Shown piece after piece: positions 46,383 through 56,211 of a stretch of DNA of 64,000 nt (position 1 is the first letter of the stretch; each line of letters starts with the position of its first letter). The stretch lies in contig JAITTY010000012.1 of the NCBI GenBank assembly GCA_031286695.1, positions 57,291-121,290 of the forward strand, read 5' to 3'. This stretch comes from Sphingobacterium sp. (GTDB taxonomy: Bacteria; Bacteroidota; Bacteroidia; Sphingobacteriales; Sphingobacteriaceae). The translations under genes and the position numbers were made by a program. The notes under the pieces were generated by a model. That model ran no database searches, was not told the origin of the DNA, and saw only the letters and a program-made list of their open reading frames with translations.

Positions 46383-47588
46383 GCGTTTGTGGATGTGGAG
46401 CCGGAGATAACCATAATAAACTATTGCGATCAAAATGCCCAATCCACCCATGACGTATAGTGTCATTCGAAGCCCACAGTAACTAGCTAAGGAGCCGATC
46501 ATCAATGTACCAATGGGGAAAATCCCCTGAAATGCCATCACGTAATAAGAGATAGCGCGAGCGCGATAGATCGGTATGGCATGCGTCTGAATATAGGTAT
46601 TGATACTGGAGTTTTGCATCATCATGGCAAAAGATACCAGCATCACATAGACAAGTGCCATTTCAAGCATGCTCGAATGCGCCAAAAACAGTAGCGCTAT
46701 TCCCATAAGGGCTGCAGCCCCCATTACCTGATAACGCAAATTGGTTCCCGATTTTAAACGGGCCATATTAAATGCACCGATCATTGCGCCTAATCCTGCT
46801 GCACTTTCAAACCAGGAGAACGTACGCTCATCGCCATGAAACATTTCTTTTGCTATAGCGGGCAGCAACGAAGTATAAGGAATAACAATCAAACTGGAGA
46901 AGGTCATGATCATAATGAGAGAGGAGATATGTGGGGACCGTTTGAGGTAACGGAAACCTTCGACCAAACCTTCCCAATTGCTCCCTTTACTCAGCTGAAC
47001 ATGTGTTTCGTCGACCTTCATCATCAATAATGTAATAATGACTGGAACAAAACTGATAAAGTTCAGTGCAAAACAAACGAGTTCACCGTATGTACTCAGT
47101 AAAATTCCTCCTATGGCGGGCCCCAACATTCGGGCACCATTGAAAATTGTTGAATTCAGCGCTATGGCATTCGGCAGATCTTTACGGTCCCCAACCAAGT
47201 ACATCATCAGCGATTGACGTCCCAAAACATCGAAGGAATTAATAACCCCTTGTATAAGACCTAAAATGGAAAGCCATAAGACACTCTCCCATTTCAGATA
47301 AACGACCAAGGTCAAAATCCCAGCCTGTATCATCAAACCAATTTGGGTCATCAGAACCAATTTATACTTTTTGTGCTTATCGACAAAACTGCCGATAAAA
47401 GGAGACAGGACCAAAGAAGGCAACAAGGAGATAAACTGAACAAAACCAAGCCAAAACACAGATCCGGTCAATTCATAGACTAACCAACTGATGGCTATAC
47501 GCTGCATCCAAGTCCCCATAAGGGAAATTGCTTGTCCTATAACATGTAAACGGAAATTTCTATAATGAAGGGAACGAAAAACCTGCAT
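46368..47588 (-). CDS. MFS transporter (EntS/MFS_3-like)
   Basis: A 406-residue membrane protein from MQVFRSLHYRNFRLHVIG; an upstream ATG at 47666 adds 26 hydrophobic residues that do not fit. About 12 transmembrane helices are visible. The start (FRSLHYRNFRL) and the loop LSPFIGSFVDKHKKYKL, the MFS motif A region, are typical of the MFS_3 group that includes the enterobactin exporter EntS. The exported substrate here is unknown. Its 3' end overlaps the retropepsin gene in antisense. Confidence 0.9.
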   Translation of the reverse strand: MQVFRSLHYRNFRLHVIGQAISLMGTWMQRIAISWLVYELTGSVFWLGFVQFISLLPSLVLSPFIGSFVDKHKKYKLVLMTQIGLMIQAGILTLVVYLKWESVLWLSILGLIQGVINSFDVLGRQSLMMYLVGDRKDLPNAIALNSTIFNGARMLGPAIGGILLSTYGELVCFALNFISFVPVIITLLMMKVDETHVQLSKGSNWEGLVEGFRYLKRSPHISSLIMIMTFSSLIVIPYTSLLPAIAKEMFHGDERTFSWFESAAGLGAMIGAFNMARLKSGTNLRYQVMGAAALMGIALLFLAHSSMLEMALVYVMLVSFAMMMQNSSINTYIQTHAIPIYRARAISYYVMAFQGIFPIGTLMIGSLASYCGLRMTLYVMGGLGILIAIVYYGYLRLHIHKRLFKF

Positions 47589-47705
47589 ACGTAAAGATAA
47601 TACTATATTAAAAGTATAACAAAAAATTAGGAGAAGAGATTCTTTTTTGCTAAAATAAAGATACAATAGGTGAAAATCAATGCTTCAATACTGAAATATA
47701 ATCAA

Positions 47706-47713
47706 TAACTTTG
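47706..47713 (+). promoter_or_regulatory. Candidate -7 element (TAACTTTG) for the fsa gene
   Basis: An exact TAnnTTTG match 56 bases before the ATG, in the divergent gap with the MFS gene. The -33 element is not clear. Confidence 0.5.
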
Positions 47714-47769
47714 CATCATTATTTTGAACATTTGAATAATCAAATTATTATCATTCAATAACATATACA

Positions 47770-48429
47770 ATGAAATTTTTTATTGACACAGCGAACCTAG
47801 AGCAAATCAAAGAAGCCCAAGACTTAGGCGTATTAGACGGGGTAACAACCAATCCAAGTTTAATGGCTAAAGAAGGTATTAGCGGTGATGAAAACGTAAT
47901 CAACCATTATAAAGCGATCTGTGCAATCGTTGATGGCGATGTCAGTGCTGAAGTTATTTCTACAACTTATGAGGAAATGATCAAAGAAGGAGAAGCGTTA
48001 GCAGCTCTTGACAGCAAGATTGTTGTAAAAGTCCCTATGATCAAAGATGGCGTAAAAGCAATTAAATATTTCAGCAAAAAAGGTATTAAAACAAATTGTA
48101 CATTGGTATTTACAGCTGGTCAAGCACTATTGGCTGCTAAAGCTGGGGCAACCTATGTATCTCCTTTTATCGGTCGTTTGGATGATATCTCTACAGATGG
48201 ACTAGCGTTGATCGAAGATATTCGTTTAATCTATGATAACTACAACTATCCTACACAAATTTTAGCAGCTTCTGTACGTCACAGTGCACACATTTTAGGA
48301 TGTGCTAAAATCGGTGCGGATGTTATGACAGGTCCATTGTCTGCGATCCTATCTTTATTAAAACACCCACTAACAGATAGCGGTCTAGCGACGTTCTTAG
48401 CGGATCACGCTAAAGCTGCTGGCAAATAA
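47770..48429 (+). CDS. fsa: Fructose-6-phosphate aldolase/transaldolase (TalC/FSA type)
   Basis: A 219-residue small transaldolase-family enzyme. It opens with [20 protein letters not shown] and [15 protein letters not shown], has the Schiff-base lysine Lys87 in [10 protein letters not shown], and later FIGRLDDIS and [12 protein letters not shown], which are diagnostic for the TalC/FSA group. It acts in the non-oxidative pentose phosphate pathway or on dihydroxyacetone plus glyceraldehyde 3-phosphate; sequence alone does not separate transaldolase from aldolase. Confidence 0.94.
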   Translation: MKFFIDTANLEQIKEAQDLGVLDGVTTNPSLMAKEGISGDENVINHYKAICAIVDGDVSAEVISTTYEEMIKEGEALAALDSKIVVKVPMIKDGVKAIKYFSKKGIKTNCTLVFTAGQALLAAKAGATYVSPFIGRLDDISTDGLALIEDIRLIYDNYNYPTQILAASVRHSAHILGCAKIGADVMTGPLSAILSLLKHPLTDSGLATFLADHAKAAGK

Positions 48430-48454
48430 GATCTCTCTATTTCCATATAGATTG

Positions 48455-48500
48455 AAAACCGATAAGTAAGATGACATGAATCTTAAACTTATCGGTTTTC
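48455..48500 (+). terminator. Terminator of fsa
   Basis: A 13-bp stem, AAAACCGATAAGT with ACTTATCGGTTTT, enclosing a second short AAGAT/ATCTT stem, followed by a T-rich tail. Confidence 0.8.
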
Positions 48501-48626
48501 TTAATTTTAATAGATTCCGTATTTTTGTATTATCAAAAGCATATTTGCGTATTGCATCAAATCGTATCTGTTCGATACGTATATGTTTAAAGGGAAAATG
48601 CGATGAATAAATTCGCCGGCAGTTTT

Positions 48627-48663
48627 TTAAACTTGCAAATAAAAGTAAATTTCTCTTAGTTTG
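48627..48663 (+). promoter_or_regulatory. Promoter/operator module of the fur-family gene, shared with tamB
   Basis: A 37-base block matching 36788-36824 at 32 of 37 positions. TTG (in AACTTGCA) and TTAGTTTG are 20 bases apart and serve as -33 and -7 elements. The conserved spacer includes TA, AAG and AAATTT. It ends 31 bases before the ATG. Confidence 0.65.
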
Positions 48664-48694
48664 TATTTGATCTAAGGCTTAACGAAAGAAACCC

Positions 48695-49123
48695 ATGGAA
48701 GATTCCAACACTGTATATCCAGAAATTCTCAAACGAAATAGTTTAAAGGTTACCCAACCACGGTTAAGGGTTCTTGAAATTATTTCGAGGAAAGATTCGG
48801 CTATTTCACAGCCTGAACTGGAAAAATTACTGGGCAAGGACATTGACCGTGTCACATTATATCGCGTATTGGCCAGTTTTGAAGAGAAAGGGATTATCCA
48901 TAAAATCTTTGATCTACATGGCACAGCAACGTATGCCATGTGTTCTACAAACTGTTCGGAACATGATCATCATGATCAGCACGTACATTTTATTTGCCGG
49001 GTATGCAATTCTGTATACTGTCTGGAAGATATGACCTTACCAAAAGTATCGATTCCAGAAGGCTTTAGTCTTGAAGCCATCGCTGTAAATGCACTTGGCG
49101 TGTGCAATCATTGCAAAAAATAA
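48695..49123 (+). CDS. Fur family metalloregulator
   Basis: A 142-residue protein with an N-terminal winged helix (RVTLYRVLASFEEKGI as the recognition part, residues 52-67) and a C-terminal dimerisation domain rich in metal ligands. Structural-zinc cysteines are paired as C101-x-x-C104 and C137-x-x-C140; a His-rich stretch (H90, H92, H93, H96, H98) is the likely sensing site. The Fur/Zur/PerR subtype cannot be fixed from sequence. It has its own promoter module and no co-transcribed metal transporter nearby. Confidence 0.92.
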   Translation: MEDSNTVYPEILKRNSLKVTQPRLRVLEIISRKDSAISQPELEKLLGKDIDRVTLYRVLASFEEKGIIHKIFDLHGTATYAMCSTNCSEHDHHDQHVHFICRVCNSVYCLEDMTLPKVSIPEGFSLEAIAVNALGVCNHCKK

Positions 49124-49390
49124 ATCAGGCTGTACGAATCCAAAACTATTTTTCGGCTGAACTGTCTATACATTGGCTATCGGAAGATGCTCCGTTTAGC
49201 TCGTTATCGTCGTGCCAGATGCTGTTTTTTTTCGTACCTTGTATAAACATCGATCTTGATGTTCAGCACGGTCATGCTCTATGATAAAGACTGGTTTTTC
49301 GACATCCATATCGTAACCAGTTAAAGATATCACAGGGGCTGTCGCAGATTGATACAGATAAATAAATAATAAATAAGAAAAAATAATTGG

Positions 49391-51523
49391 ATGAAAACAA
49401 GAAAAGAGAATCCATATAAAGAGGTCTTAACACAACTGATCATCGATATCTTCGAGAAATCAGGCAACAAGCCTCTCAACTATAAACAAGTTTCGTCTAA
49501 ATTGAACCTTACAGATAACGACTCCAAAGTCGCTATAGCCGACATTTTACATGATAATGTAAGAAACGGGCTTTTTATTGAGGTCGATCGAGGCAAATTT
49601 AATTTGAAGCAACTTAAAGTTTATGTCACAGGAAAGGTAGATATGACTGCCGATGGCTCTGCCTACGTGATTCCTGACGATGAATTTGAAAACGATATTT
49701 ATATCGCTCCACGCAAACTGAGACAAGCACTCCATGGTGATATTGTCAAGGTTCATACCTTCGAGAAAAGAAAAGGCGGCCGCAAAAAAGAGGGTGAAGT
49801 CGTCGAAATCCTGCAAAGGGCCAAGACCGATTTTACAGGAACGATCAGCATCTCCAATAATTTTGCATTTTTTATTGCGGATGACCGCAAGATGCTACAC
49901 GACATTTTTATTCCCTTAGACAATCTGAATGGAGCCAAGGATAAAGAAAAGGTCGTGGTCTCGATTATCGACTGGCCGAGCGGAAGCAAAAATCCTGTCG
50001 GAACAGTGAAACATGTTTTGGGTACCAAAGGTGAAAACAACACCGAGATGAACGCCATTTTGGCCGACTATGGTTTTCCATTGGAATTCCCGAAAAAAGT
50101 AGAAGATGAGGCCAATAAGATTTCCGAAAAGATAAGTAAGGAAGAAATCGCCAAAAGACGTGACTTTAGAGAGGTTACAACCTTTACCATTGACCCGGCG
50201 GATGCAAAAGATTTCGATGATGCCATCTCCTTTCAAAAATTGGAAAATGGCAACTATGAAATTGGTGTTCACATTGCGGATGTTTCGCATTTTGTTGTTC
50301 CTGATACAGAGCTAGACAAAGAAGCTTTCAACCGTGGAACATCCGTCTATTTGGTAGACCGTGTTATTCCCATGCTTCCGGAGCGTCTTTCTAATGGTGT
50401 CTGTTCGTTGCGTCCGCATGAAGATAAACTTTGTTTTTCGGCTGTTTTTGAATTGGACGAAAAAGCCAATGTGCACCATCAATGGTTCGGCCGCACGATT
50501 ATCCATTCAGACCGCCGTTTCAGTTATGAAGAAGCGCAGGAGGTAATCGAAACAAGATCGGGAGATTTCAGTGCAGAGATCTTAAAATTAAATGAACTGG
50601 CTTATATTCTGCGGGAGCGTAAGTTTAAAAATGGTGCCATAGCTTTTGAAAGTGAAGAGGTAAAATTCACGTTGGATGAAAATGGCAAACCCACGGGTGT
50701 ATATACCAAAGTCCGTAAGGATGCACATAAACTGATTGAAGATTTTATGCTATTGGCGAACCGTAAAGTTGCCGAGTTTATTGGCAAACAAGGCCGTGGT
50801 AAAAACAAGCTAACATTTGTGTATCGTTTTCACGATGTACCTAATCCGGAGACGCTAACAACCTTCTCCCAATTTGCAGCACGGTTTGGCCATAAATTGA
50901 CCATCAAAACAGATAAAGAAACTGCTAAATCTTTAAATGCGCTGATGACAAAGATAGAAGGTAGCAAAGAGCAAAATATGTTGACCTCACTTGCGGTACG
51001 TTCGATGGCCAAAGCGATCTATACGACAAAGAAGACAAGTCACTATGGACTAGCATTTGATTATTACACTCATTTCACCTCCCCTATCCGTCGTTATCCC
51101 GATGTGATGGTACACCGTCTTTTACAATTCTATCTGGAAGGTGGCACGAAGATCAATGCAGAGCATTACGAGAAAATGGCCGAACATTCTTCCCAAATGG
51201 AGAAAAAAGCGGCTGAGGCCGAACGTGCATCAATCAAATACAAACAGGCAGAATACTTGCAGGATCAGATTGGTACCGAATATACGGGTATTGTCTCGGG
51301 TGTTACTGAATGGGGTATGTATGTGGAGATTGAGGAAAACAAATGTGAAGGTATGGTCAGGCTGCGCGATATCACGGATGACTTTTACGTACTTGACGAG
51401 AAAAATTATGCGATCATTGGCCAGCGGAAGAAAAAGAAATTCCAGCTGGGTGATGAGGTTCAAATCCGCGTGAAGAAAGTAGATTTGGATAAAAGACAGA
51501 TTGATTTTACGTTGCTTTCATAA
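49391..51523 (+). CDS. rnr: Ribonuclease R
   Basis: A 710-residue 3'-5' exoribonuclease of the RNB family. Domains in order: an N-terminal helix-turn-helix/RNase B OB region, cold-shock domains (about 80-240), the RNB catalytic domain with DPADAKDFDDAI (about 266-277, acidic metal ligands) and a C-terminal S1 domain (about 625-705: GTEYTGIVSGVTEWGMYVEI). It degrades structured RNA. No lysine-rich tail like that of E. coli RNase R is present. A perfect terminator palindrome follows. Confidence 0.95.
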   Translation: MKTRKENPYKEVLTQLIIDIFEKSGNKPLNYKQVSSKLNLTDNDSKVAIADILHDNVRNGLFIEVDRGKFNLKQLKVYVTGKVDMTADGSAYVIPDDEFENDIYIAPRKLRQALHGDIVKVHTFEKRKGGRKKEGEVVEILQRAKTDFTGTISISNNFAFFIADDRKMLHDIFIPLDNLNGAKDKEKVVVSIIDWPSGSKNPVGTVKHVLGTKGENNTEMNAILADYGFPLEFPKKVEDEANKISEKISKEEIAKRRDFREVTTFTIDPADAKDFDDAISFQKLENGNYEIGVHIADVSHFVVPDTELDKEAFNRGTSVYLVDRVIPMLPERLSNGVCSLRPHEDKLCFSAVFELDEKANVHHQWFGRTIIHSDRRFSYEEAQEVIETRSGDFSAEILKLNELAYILRERKFKNGAIAFESEEVKFTLDENGKPTGVYTKVRKDAHKLIEDFMLLANRKVAEFIGKQGRGKNKLTFVYRFHDVPNPETLTTFSQFAARFGHKLTIKTDKETAKSLNALMTKIEGSKEQNMLTSLAVRSMAKAIYTTKKTSHYGLAFDYYTHFTSPIRRYPDVMVHRLLQFYLEGGTKINAEHYEKMAEHSSQMEKKAAEAERASIKYKQAEYLQDQIGTEYTGIVSGVTEWGMYVEIEENKCEGMVRLRDITDDFYVLDEKNYAIIGQRKKKKFQLGDEVQIRVKKVDLDKRQIDFTLLS

Positions 51524-51540
51524 TATAAATCCAATTCACT

Positions 51541-51576
51541 AAAAAGCCCGAATCCGTATACGGATTCGGGCTTTTT
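51541..51576 (+). terminator. Bidirectional terminator after rnr
   Basis: A 36-base perfect palindrome: a 16-bp stem starting AAAAAGCCCGAATCCG around TATA. It ends in T-runs on both strands and separates rnr from the convergent lipoprotein gene. Confidence 0.95.
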
Positions 51577-51595
51577 AGTAAATATGTAGAGGAGG

Positions 51596-52012
51596 CTATT
51601 GTTTCGTTCCATCAAAAGAATATTCCAACTGTCCTGCTTCCGTTCTTTCCGCCAAAAAAGTTAGGCCTTTATTTTCAAAGGTGAAGATAAATTGACCTTG
51701 AGGCTCATTTGGAAGAGCTTGAATCGAGATATTATAGTTATTGGAAACCTGGATCTCTCTTACAGGAAGCTTTAGATCGGTATTTTGCGCGCTAACTTTA
51801 ACTTTATTATCGCTAACCTTGCTAACTACCAATATTTGATTGAAGACTTCGGCACCACCAATAATCTTAATTTTACCTTTATATGTACCTATAGCTGCAT
51901 CAATGCTTCCGCCGGTTTGAATAGGTTCATCTTTATCCTTTGAACATCCAACAAAAGCGAAGGTTACCAAGGCCAATACCACCGCATACATTAATTTCAT
52001 TTTGATTTTCAT
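51596..52012 (-). CDS. Small lipoprotein of unknown function
   Basis: A 138-residue protein with a lipoprotein signal: hydrophobic VVLALVTFAF then the lipobox Val-Gly-Cys23. The mature part begins with Ser-Lys-Asp, acidic residues and glycines, then about 100 residues of predicted beta structure. I do not recognise a family. It converges with rnr and stands upstream, in reverse, of the long non-coding gap before rpsL. Confidence 0.8.
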   Translation of the reverse strand: MKIKMKLMYAVVLALVTFAFVGCSKDKDEPIQTGGSIDAAIGTYKGKIKIIGGAEVFNQILVVSKVSDNKVKVSAQNTDLKLPVREIQVSNNYNISIQALPNEPQGQFIFTFENKGLTFLAERTEAGQLEYSFDGTKQ

Positions 52013-52604
52013 AACTTGAATACATTAATTTGTTTCTATTAAATATTTATACGTTTTTAACAAACGCTTTGCCAAACAGAACGCAAAAACATGCAAAGCA
52101 ACCAATATACTCAGAAACCAGTAGAAGATAAATTTCAGGCAAAAGACGGTTTTTAAAGAATATTACGCAGAGAAAGAACAGTTTACAGTAGATAAGGTTA
52201 AAAACATATTCTCACACAGCGAGCGGCCGTCCGGCCATCCTACGACCGTCCCTATTTGTGTACATAACCAGCCGCTATACCTCAACTATTCAATTCAACA
52301 ACATCTCACGGTCCACCAGGGGGCTATAGGTATTATTCCCTAGAAAAATATTAGGCTCCTGCGCAAATAGGATAAATCATCTTAAATAAATTGATCTAAC
52401 GCCCAGGCGCCGTAAATCAAGAAAGATATGGAGCGTCTCTTTTACCACGACGCAAACGGAGTGACAGTATAAGAAAAAAAGACAAGGGCTTATCAAAAAA
52501 TAATCTAAATTTTATACACTAACTATTTCATATTCAAAAGGGAATCAGTATCTTTGCGAACTTAAAATAATTTAGGTATAAAATTTATAAACAAAAACAG
52601 GTAA
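52013..52604. other. Long non-coding gap before rpsL
   Basis: 592 bases between divergent genes. A candidate promoter for the str operon lies at 52549-52556. Near 52240-52264 is a short block resembling one at 17952-17977. A GC-richer part around 52220-52450 holds a weak GCGTC/GACGC pair. No ORF, tRNA or recognised RNA family is supported. Confidence 0.55.
52549..52556 (+). promoter_or_regulatory. Candidate -7 element (TATCTTTG) of the str operon
   Basis: An exact TAnnTTTG match 49 bases before the rpsL start. The -33 element is weak (TTTC). Confidence 0.55.
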
Positions 52605-53018
52605 ATGCCTACTATTCAACAATTAGTTAGAAAAGGTAGAGTAGCTCTGGTTGATAAGAGTAAGTCACCAGCGTTGGACTCATGTCCACAGCGAAGAGGT
52701 GTATGTACACGTGTATATACTACTACCCCTAAAAAACCAAACTCAGCAATGCGTAAAGTAGCTCGTGTACGTTTAACAAACGGTAAAGAGGTCAACGCTT
52801 ACATCCCTGGAGAAGGTCACAACTTACAAGAGCACTCGATCGTATTGATCCGTGGTGGTCGTGTTAAGGATTTACCAGGTGTACGTTACCACATCATCCG
52901 CGGTGCATTAGATACTTCAGGTGTAGCAGGTCGTAACCAACGTCGTTCTAAATACGGAACTAAGCGTCCTAAACCAGGACAAGCAGCTGCAGCTCCAGCA
53001 AAAGGTAAAAAGAAATAA
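52605..53018 (+). CDS. rpsL: 30S ribosomal protein S12 (uS12)
   Basis: A 137-residue decoding-centre protein. [12 protein letters not shown] (Lys43, Lys44) and [12 protein letters not shown] are conserved, and the lysines at the streptomycin site are wild type. The C-terminal tail is Ala/Lys-rich ([12 protein letters not shown]) and slightly longer than in E. coli. First gene of the rpsL-rpsG-fusA-rpsJ operon. Confidence 0.98.
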   Translation: MPTIQQLVRKGRVALVDKSKSPALDSCPQRRGVCTRVYTTTPKKPNSAMRKVARVRLTNGKEVNAYIPGEGHNLQEHSIVLIRGGRVKDLPGVRYHIIRGALDTSGVAGRNQRRSKYGTKRPKPGQAAAAPAKGKKK

Positions 53019-53024
53019 TTAAAC

Positions 53025-53029
53025 GGAGG
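53025..53029 (+). promoter_or_regulatory. Shine-Dalgarno (GGAGG) before rpsG
   Basis: GGAGG with 8 bases to the ATG at 53038. It is one of few strong Shine-Dalgarno sites in this window. Confidence 0.75.
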
Positions 53030-53037
53030 AAAGAAAA

Positions 53038-53505
53038 ATGAGAAAGTCAAAACCGAAAAAGAGAATCATTTTACCTGATCCAAAGTTTAATGACGTTCAG
53101 GTAACACGTTTCGTAAATAACATGATGGTAGATGGTAAAAAATCTATCGCTTATGATATTTTTTACGATGCAGTAGAATTAGTAGAACAAAAAACACAAG
53201 AAAGCGGACTAGAAGCTTGGAAAAAAGCTTTGAACAACGTTATGCCTGCTGTTGAGGTTAAATCACGCCGTGTTGGTGGTGCTAACTTCCAAGTTCCTAT
53301 GGAAGTTCGTCCAGATCGTAAAATCGCTTTGGGTATGAAATGGTTAATTTCATACGCTCGTAAACGTGGTGAAAAAACAATGTTCGAAAAATTAGCAGGA
53401 GAAATCATTTCAGCTTCTAAAGGTGAAGGTGCTGCTGTTAAGAAGAAAGAAGATACGCACAAAATGGCGGAAGCTAACAAAGCGTTCTCACACTTCAGAT
53501 TCTAA
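53038..53505 (+). CDS. rpsG: 30S ribosomal protein S7 (uS7)
   Basis: A 155-residue primary 16S rRNA-binding protein of the 30S head, starting [19 protein letters not shown], with [19 protein letters not shown] and [13 protein letters not shown] conserved. It begins 19 bases after the rpsL stop. In E. coli S7 represses its own operon; an equivalent site cannot be identified here. Confidence 0.98.
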   Translation: MRKSKPKKRIILPDPKFNDVQVTRFVNNMMVDGKKSIAYDIFYDAVELVEQKTQESGLEAWKKALNNVMPAVEVKSRRVGGANFQVPMEVRPDRKIALGMKWLISYARKRGEKTMFEKLAGEIISASKGEGAAVKKKEDTHKMAEANKAFSHFRF

Positions 53506-53532
53506 TTTTGAAGACATTCAAAAAAATATGAT

Positions 53533-53577
53533 TACACCGACCTCCGATAAAAACAATCTTTTATCAAGGTCGGTGTA
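53533..53577 (+). repeat. Large hairpin between rpsG and fusA
   Basis: TACACCGACCT (53533-53543) pairs with AGGTCGGTGTA (53567-53577), and inside it GATAAAA (53546-53552) pairs with TTTTATC (53559-53565). CTTATTT follows, a weak T-rich tail. It could be an attenuator, processing site or partial terminator in the 131-base gap. Confidence 0.8.
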
Positions 53578-53636
53578 CTTATTTAACATTACATTTAAAC
53601 ACATAAGACCATTAAGGTCCGCTGCTTAAAAATATT

Positions 53637-55760
53637 ATGGCAAGAGATTTAAAATTCACTAGAAATATCGGTATCGCTGCCCACATCGATGCTGGTAAAA
53701 CTACAACAACTGAGCGTATTCTTTATTACTCAGGTGTAAACCATAAATTGGGTGAGGTTCACGAAGGTGCTTCAACAATGGACTGGATGGAGCAAGAGGC
53801 TGAGCGTGGTATCACAATTACTTCTGCTGCTACGACAGTTTTTTGGCAATACCGTGGTAATAAATACCAAGTTAACGTTATCGATACTCCTGGACACGTG
53901 GATTTCACGGTTGAGGTAAATCGTTCATTACGTGTATTAGACGGATTAGTATTCTTATTCTCTGCGGTTGATGGTGTTGAGCCTCAATCAGAGACTAACT
54001 GGAGATTGGCTGATAATTACAAAGTACCTCGCATCGGCTTCGTTAATAAAATGGACCGTTCAGGTGCTGACTTCTTAAAAGTTGTTGGTCAAGTAAAATC
54101 AATGTTAGGTTCTGATGCTGTAGCATTACAATTACCTATCGGTGCTGAAGATACGTTCACTGGAGTTGTTGATTTAATTAACAACCGTGGTATCGTATGG
54201 AATGAGCATGATAAAGGAATGACTTTTACAGAAGTTCCAATTCCAGCAGATATGGTGGACGAGGTTGCTGAATACCGTGAGAAATTATTGGAAGCAGTAG
54301 CTGGTTATGATGAGACTTTGATGGAGAAATTCTTCGAAGATCCAAATTCATTGACTGAGCGTGAAATCTTAGATGCTTTACGTAAAGCAGTATTAGATAA
54401 TGCGATCGTTCCTATGGTATGTGGTTCATCTTTCAAAAACAAAGGTGTTCAAACTATGTTGGATCTAGTAATGGAATTGTTGCCTTCACCTCTTGATATT
54501 GAGGCTGTAAAAGGTACTAACCCTGATACTGGTGAAGAAATCACACGTAAACCATCTGTAAACGAGCCTTTCGCAGCTTTAGGTTTTAAAATTGCGACTG
54601 ACCCATTTGTAGGTCGTCTATGTTTTATCCGTGCTTACTCTGGTAAGTTAGATGCTGGTTCTTATGTATTGAACACTCGTTCAGGAAACAAAGAGCGTAT
54701 CTCTCGTATCTTCCAAATGCACGCGAACAAACAAAACCCTATCCCTTTTATCGAGGCTGGTGATATCGGTGCTGTTGTAGGTTTCAAAGACATCAAAACT
54801 GGTGATACACTTTGTGACGAAAAAGCACCTATCATTCTTGAGTCTATGACTTTCCCTGAGCCAGTAATTGGTTTGGCAATTGAGCCTAAAACTCAAGCTG
54901 ACGTAGATAGATTAGGTATTGGTCTTGGTAAATTGGCTGAAGAGGATCCTACATTCGTTGTAAAAACTGACGAAGAAACTGGTCAAACAGTTATCTCTGG
55001 TATGGGTGAGCTTCACTTAGAGATCTTGATCGACCGTTTGAAACGTGAATTTAAAGTTGAGGTTAACCAAGGTGCTCCTCAAGTATCATACAAAGAGTCT
55101 ATCAACGGTACTACTGAGCACCGTGAGGTATTCAAAAAACAATCAGGTGGTCGTGGTAAATTCGCGGATATCAAAGTTGTTATTTCTCCTGCGGATGAAG
55201 ATTTCGATTTAACAAAATCACCGCTTCAATTCGTGAATGAAATCGTTGGTGGTAAAATTCCTAAAGAATTTATCCCTTCAGTTCAAAAAGGATTTGAAAC
55301 TTCAATGAAAAATGGTGTATTAGCAGGATTCCCATTATCAGGAATGAAAGTTCGTTTGATTGATGGTTCATTCCACGCTGTCGATTCAGATTCATTGTCT
55401 TTCGAATTAGCTGCTCGTCAAGCATACCGTGAAGGATTACCTAAATGTTCTCCAGTGTTAATGGAACCAATTATGAAAATAGAGGTTTTAACACCAGAAG
55501 AAAACATGGGTGATGTAATGGGTGACTTAAACCGTCGTCGTGGTCAAATGCAAGGTTTGGATTCACGTAACGGTGCACAAGTAATCAAAGCATTGGTTCC
55601 ACTTTCTGAGATGTTCGGTTACGTAACTCAATTACGTACAATCACTTCAGGTCGTGCAACATCTACAATGGAATTTGATCACTTTGAAGAAGCTCCTCGT
55701 AACGTTGCTGAAGAGGTGATTGCAAAATCAAAAGGTAAAATCAAAGGTTCTGTAGAATAA
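53637..55760 (+). CDS. fusA: Elongation factor G
   Basis: A 707-residue translocation GTPase. G1 is [14 protein letters not shown]3 is DTPGHVDF and G4 is NKMDRSG; domains II-V follow, with GMGELHLEI in domain III and RRGQMQG in domain V. It moves tRNA and mRNA through the ribosome. The 131-base leader after rpsG contains the large hairpin. It lies in the usual str-operon position. Confidence 0.98.
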   Translation: MARDLKFTRNIGIAAHIDAGKTTTTERILYYSGVNHKLGEVHEGASTMDWMEQEAERGITITSAATTVFWQYRGNKYQVNVIDTPGHVDFTVEVNRSLRVLDGLVFLFSAVDGVEPQSETNWRLADNYKVPRIGFVNKMDRSGADFLKVVGQVKSMLGSDAVALQLPIGAEDTFTGVVDLINNRGIVWNEHDKGMTFTEVPIPADMVDEVAEYREKLLEAVAGYDETLMEKFFEDPNSLTEREILDALRKAVLDNAIVPMVCGSSFKNKGVQTMLDLVMELLPSPLDIEAVKGTNPDTGEEITRKPSVNEPFAALGFKIATDPFVGRLCFIRAYSGKLDAGSYVLNTRSGNKERISRIFQMHANKQNPIPFIEAGDIGAVVGFKDIKTGDTLCDEKAPIILESMTFPEPVIGLAIEPKTQADVDRLGIGLGKLAEEDPTFVVKTDEETGQTVISGMGELHLEILIDRLKREFKVEVNQGAPQVSYKESINGTTEHREVFKKQSGGRGKFADIKVVISPADEDFDLTKSPLQFVNEIVGGKIPKEFIPSVQKGFETSMKNGVLAGFPLSGMKVRLIDGSFHAVDSDSLSFELAARQAYREGLPKCSPVLMEPIMKIEVLTPEENMGDVMGDLNRRRGQMQGLDSRNGAQVIKALVPLSEMFGYVTQLRTITSGRATSTMEFDHFEEAPRNVAEEVIAKSKGKIKGSVE

Positions 55761-55839
55761 TATAGAATAAAGATAAAGGGACAAAGAAGAAGGACCTCTC
55801 GTCTTTTCTCTTTGTTCTTTAATCAAAAAAGTAAACACC

Positions 55840-55873
55840 GATTGCTAGTTGTGAATAGCTCTAATTAGCAATC
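55840..55873 (+). repeat. Hairpin in the fusA-rpsJ gap
   Basis: GATTGCTA (55840-55847) pairs with TAGCAATC (55866-55873), 8 bp with an 18-base loop, ending 17 bases before rpsJ. A looser ACAAAGA/TCTTTGT pair lies just upstream. No T-run follows. Confidence 0.6.
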
Positions 55874-55890
55874 ATTTTAAATAAATAAAA

Positions 55891-56196
55891 ATGAGCCAAA
55901 GAATCAGAATTAAATTGAAATCTTACGATTACAATTTGGTTGACAAATCAGCTGAAAAAATCGTAAAAACAGTAAAACCTACAGGTGCAGTTGTTAGTGG
56001 TCCTATTCCATTGCCTACTGAGAAAAAAATCTATACGGTATTACGTTCACCACACGTTAACAAAAAAGCACGTGAGCAATTCCAATTGTGTGCTTACAAA
56101 AGATTGTTGGATATCTATTCATCAAACGCTAAAACTGTTGACGCATTGATGAAACTTGAATTGCCTTCAGGTGTTGAAGTAGAAATCAAAGTGTGA
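55891..56196 (+). CDS. rpsJ: 30S ribosomal protein S10 (uS10)
   Basis: A 101-residue protein, [20 protein letters not shown], with the [30 protein letters not shown] core split by normal loops. It is part of the 30S head and of Nus antitermination. It is the last gene of this operon: a terminator follows and the rest of the S10 cluster (rplC onward) is not adjacent. Confidence 0.97.
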   Translation: MSQRIRIKLKSYDYNLVDKSAEKIVKTVKPTGAVVSGPIPLPTEKKIYTVLRSPHVNKKAREQFQLCAYKRLLDIYSSNAKTVDALMKLELPSGVEVEIKV

Positions 56197-56211
56197 TAGA
56201 TTTCAGTCACT

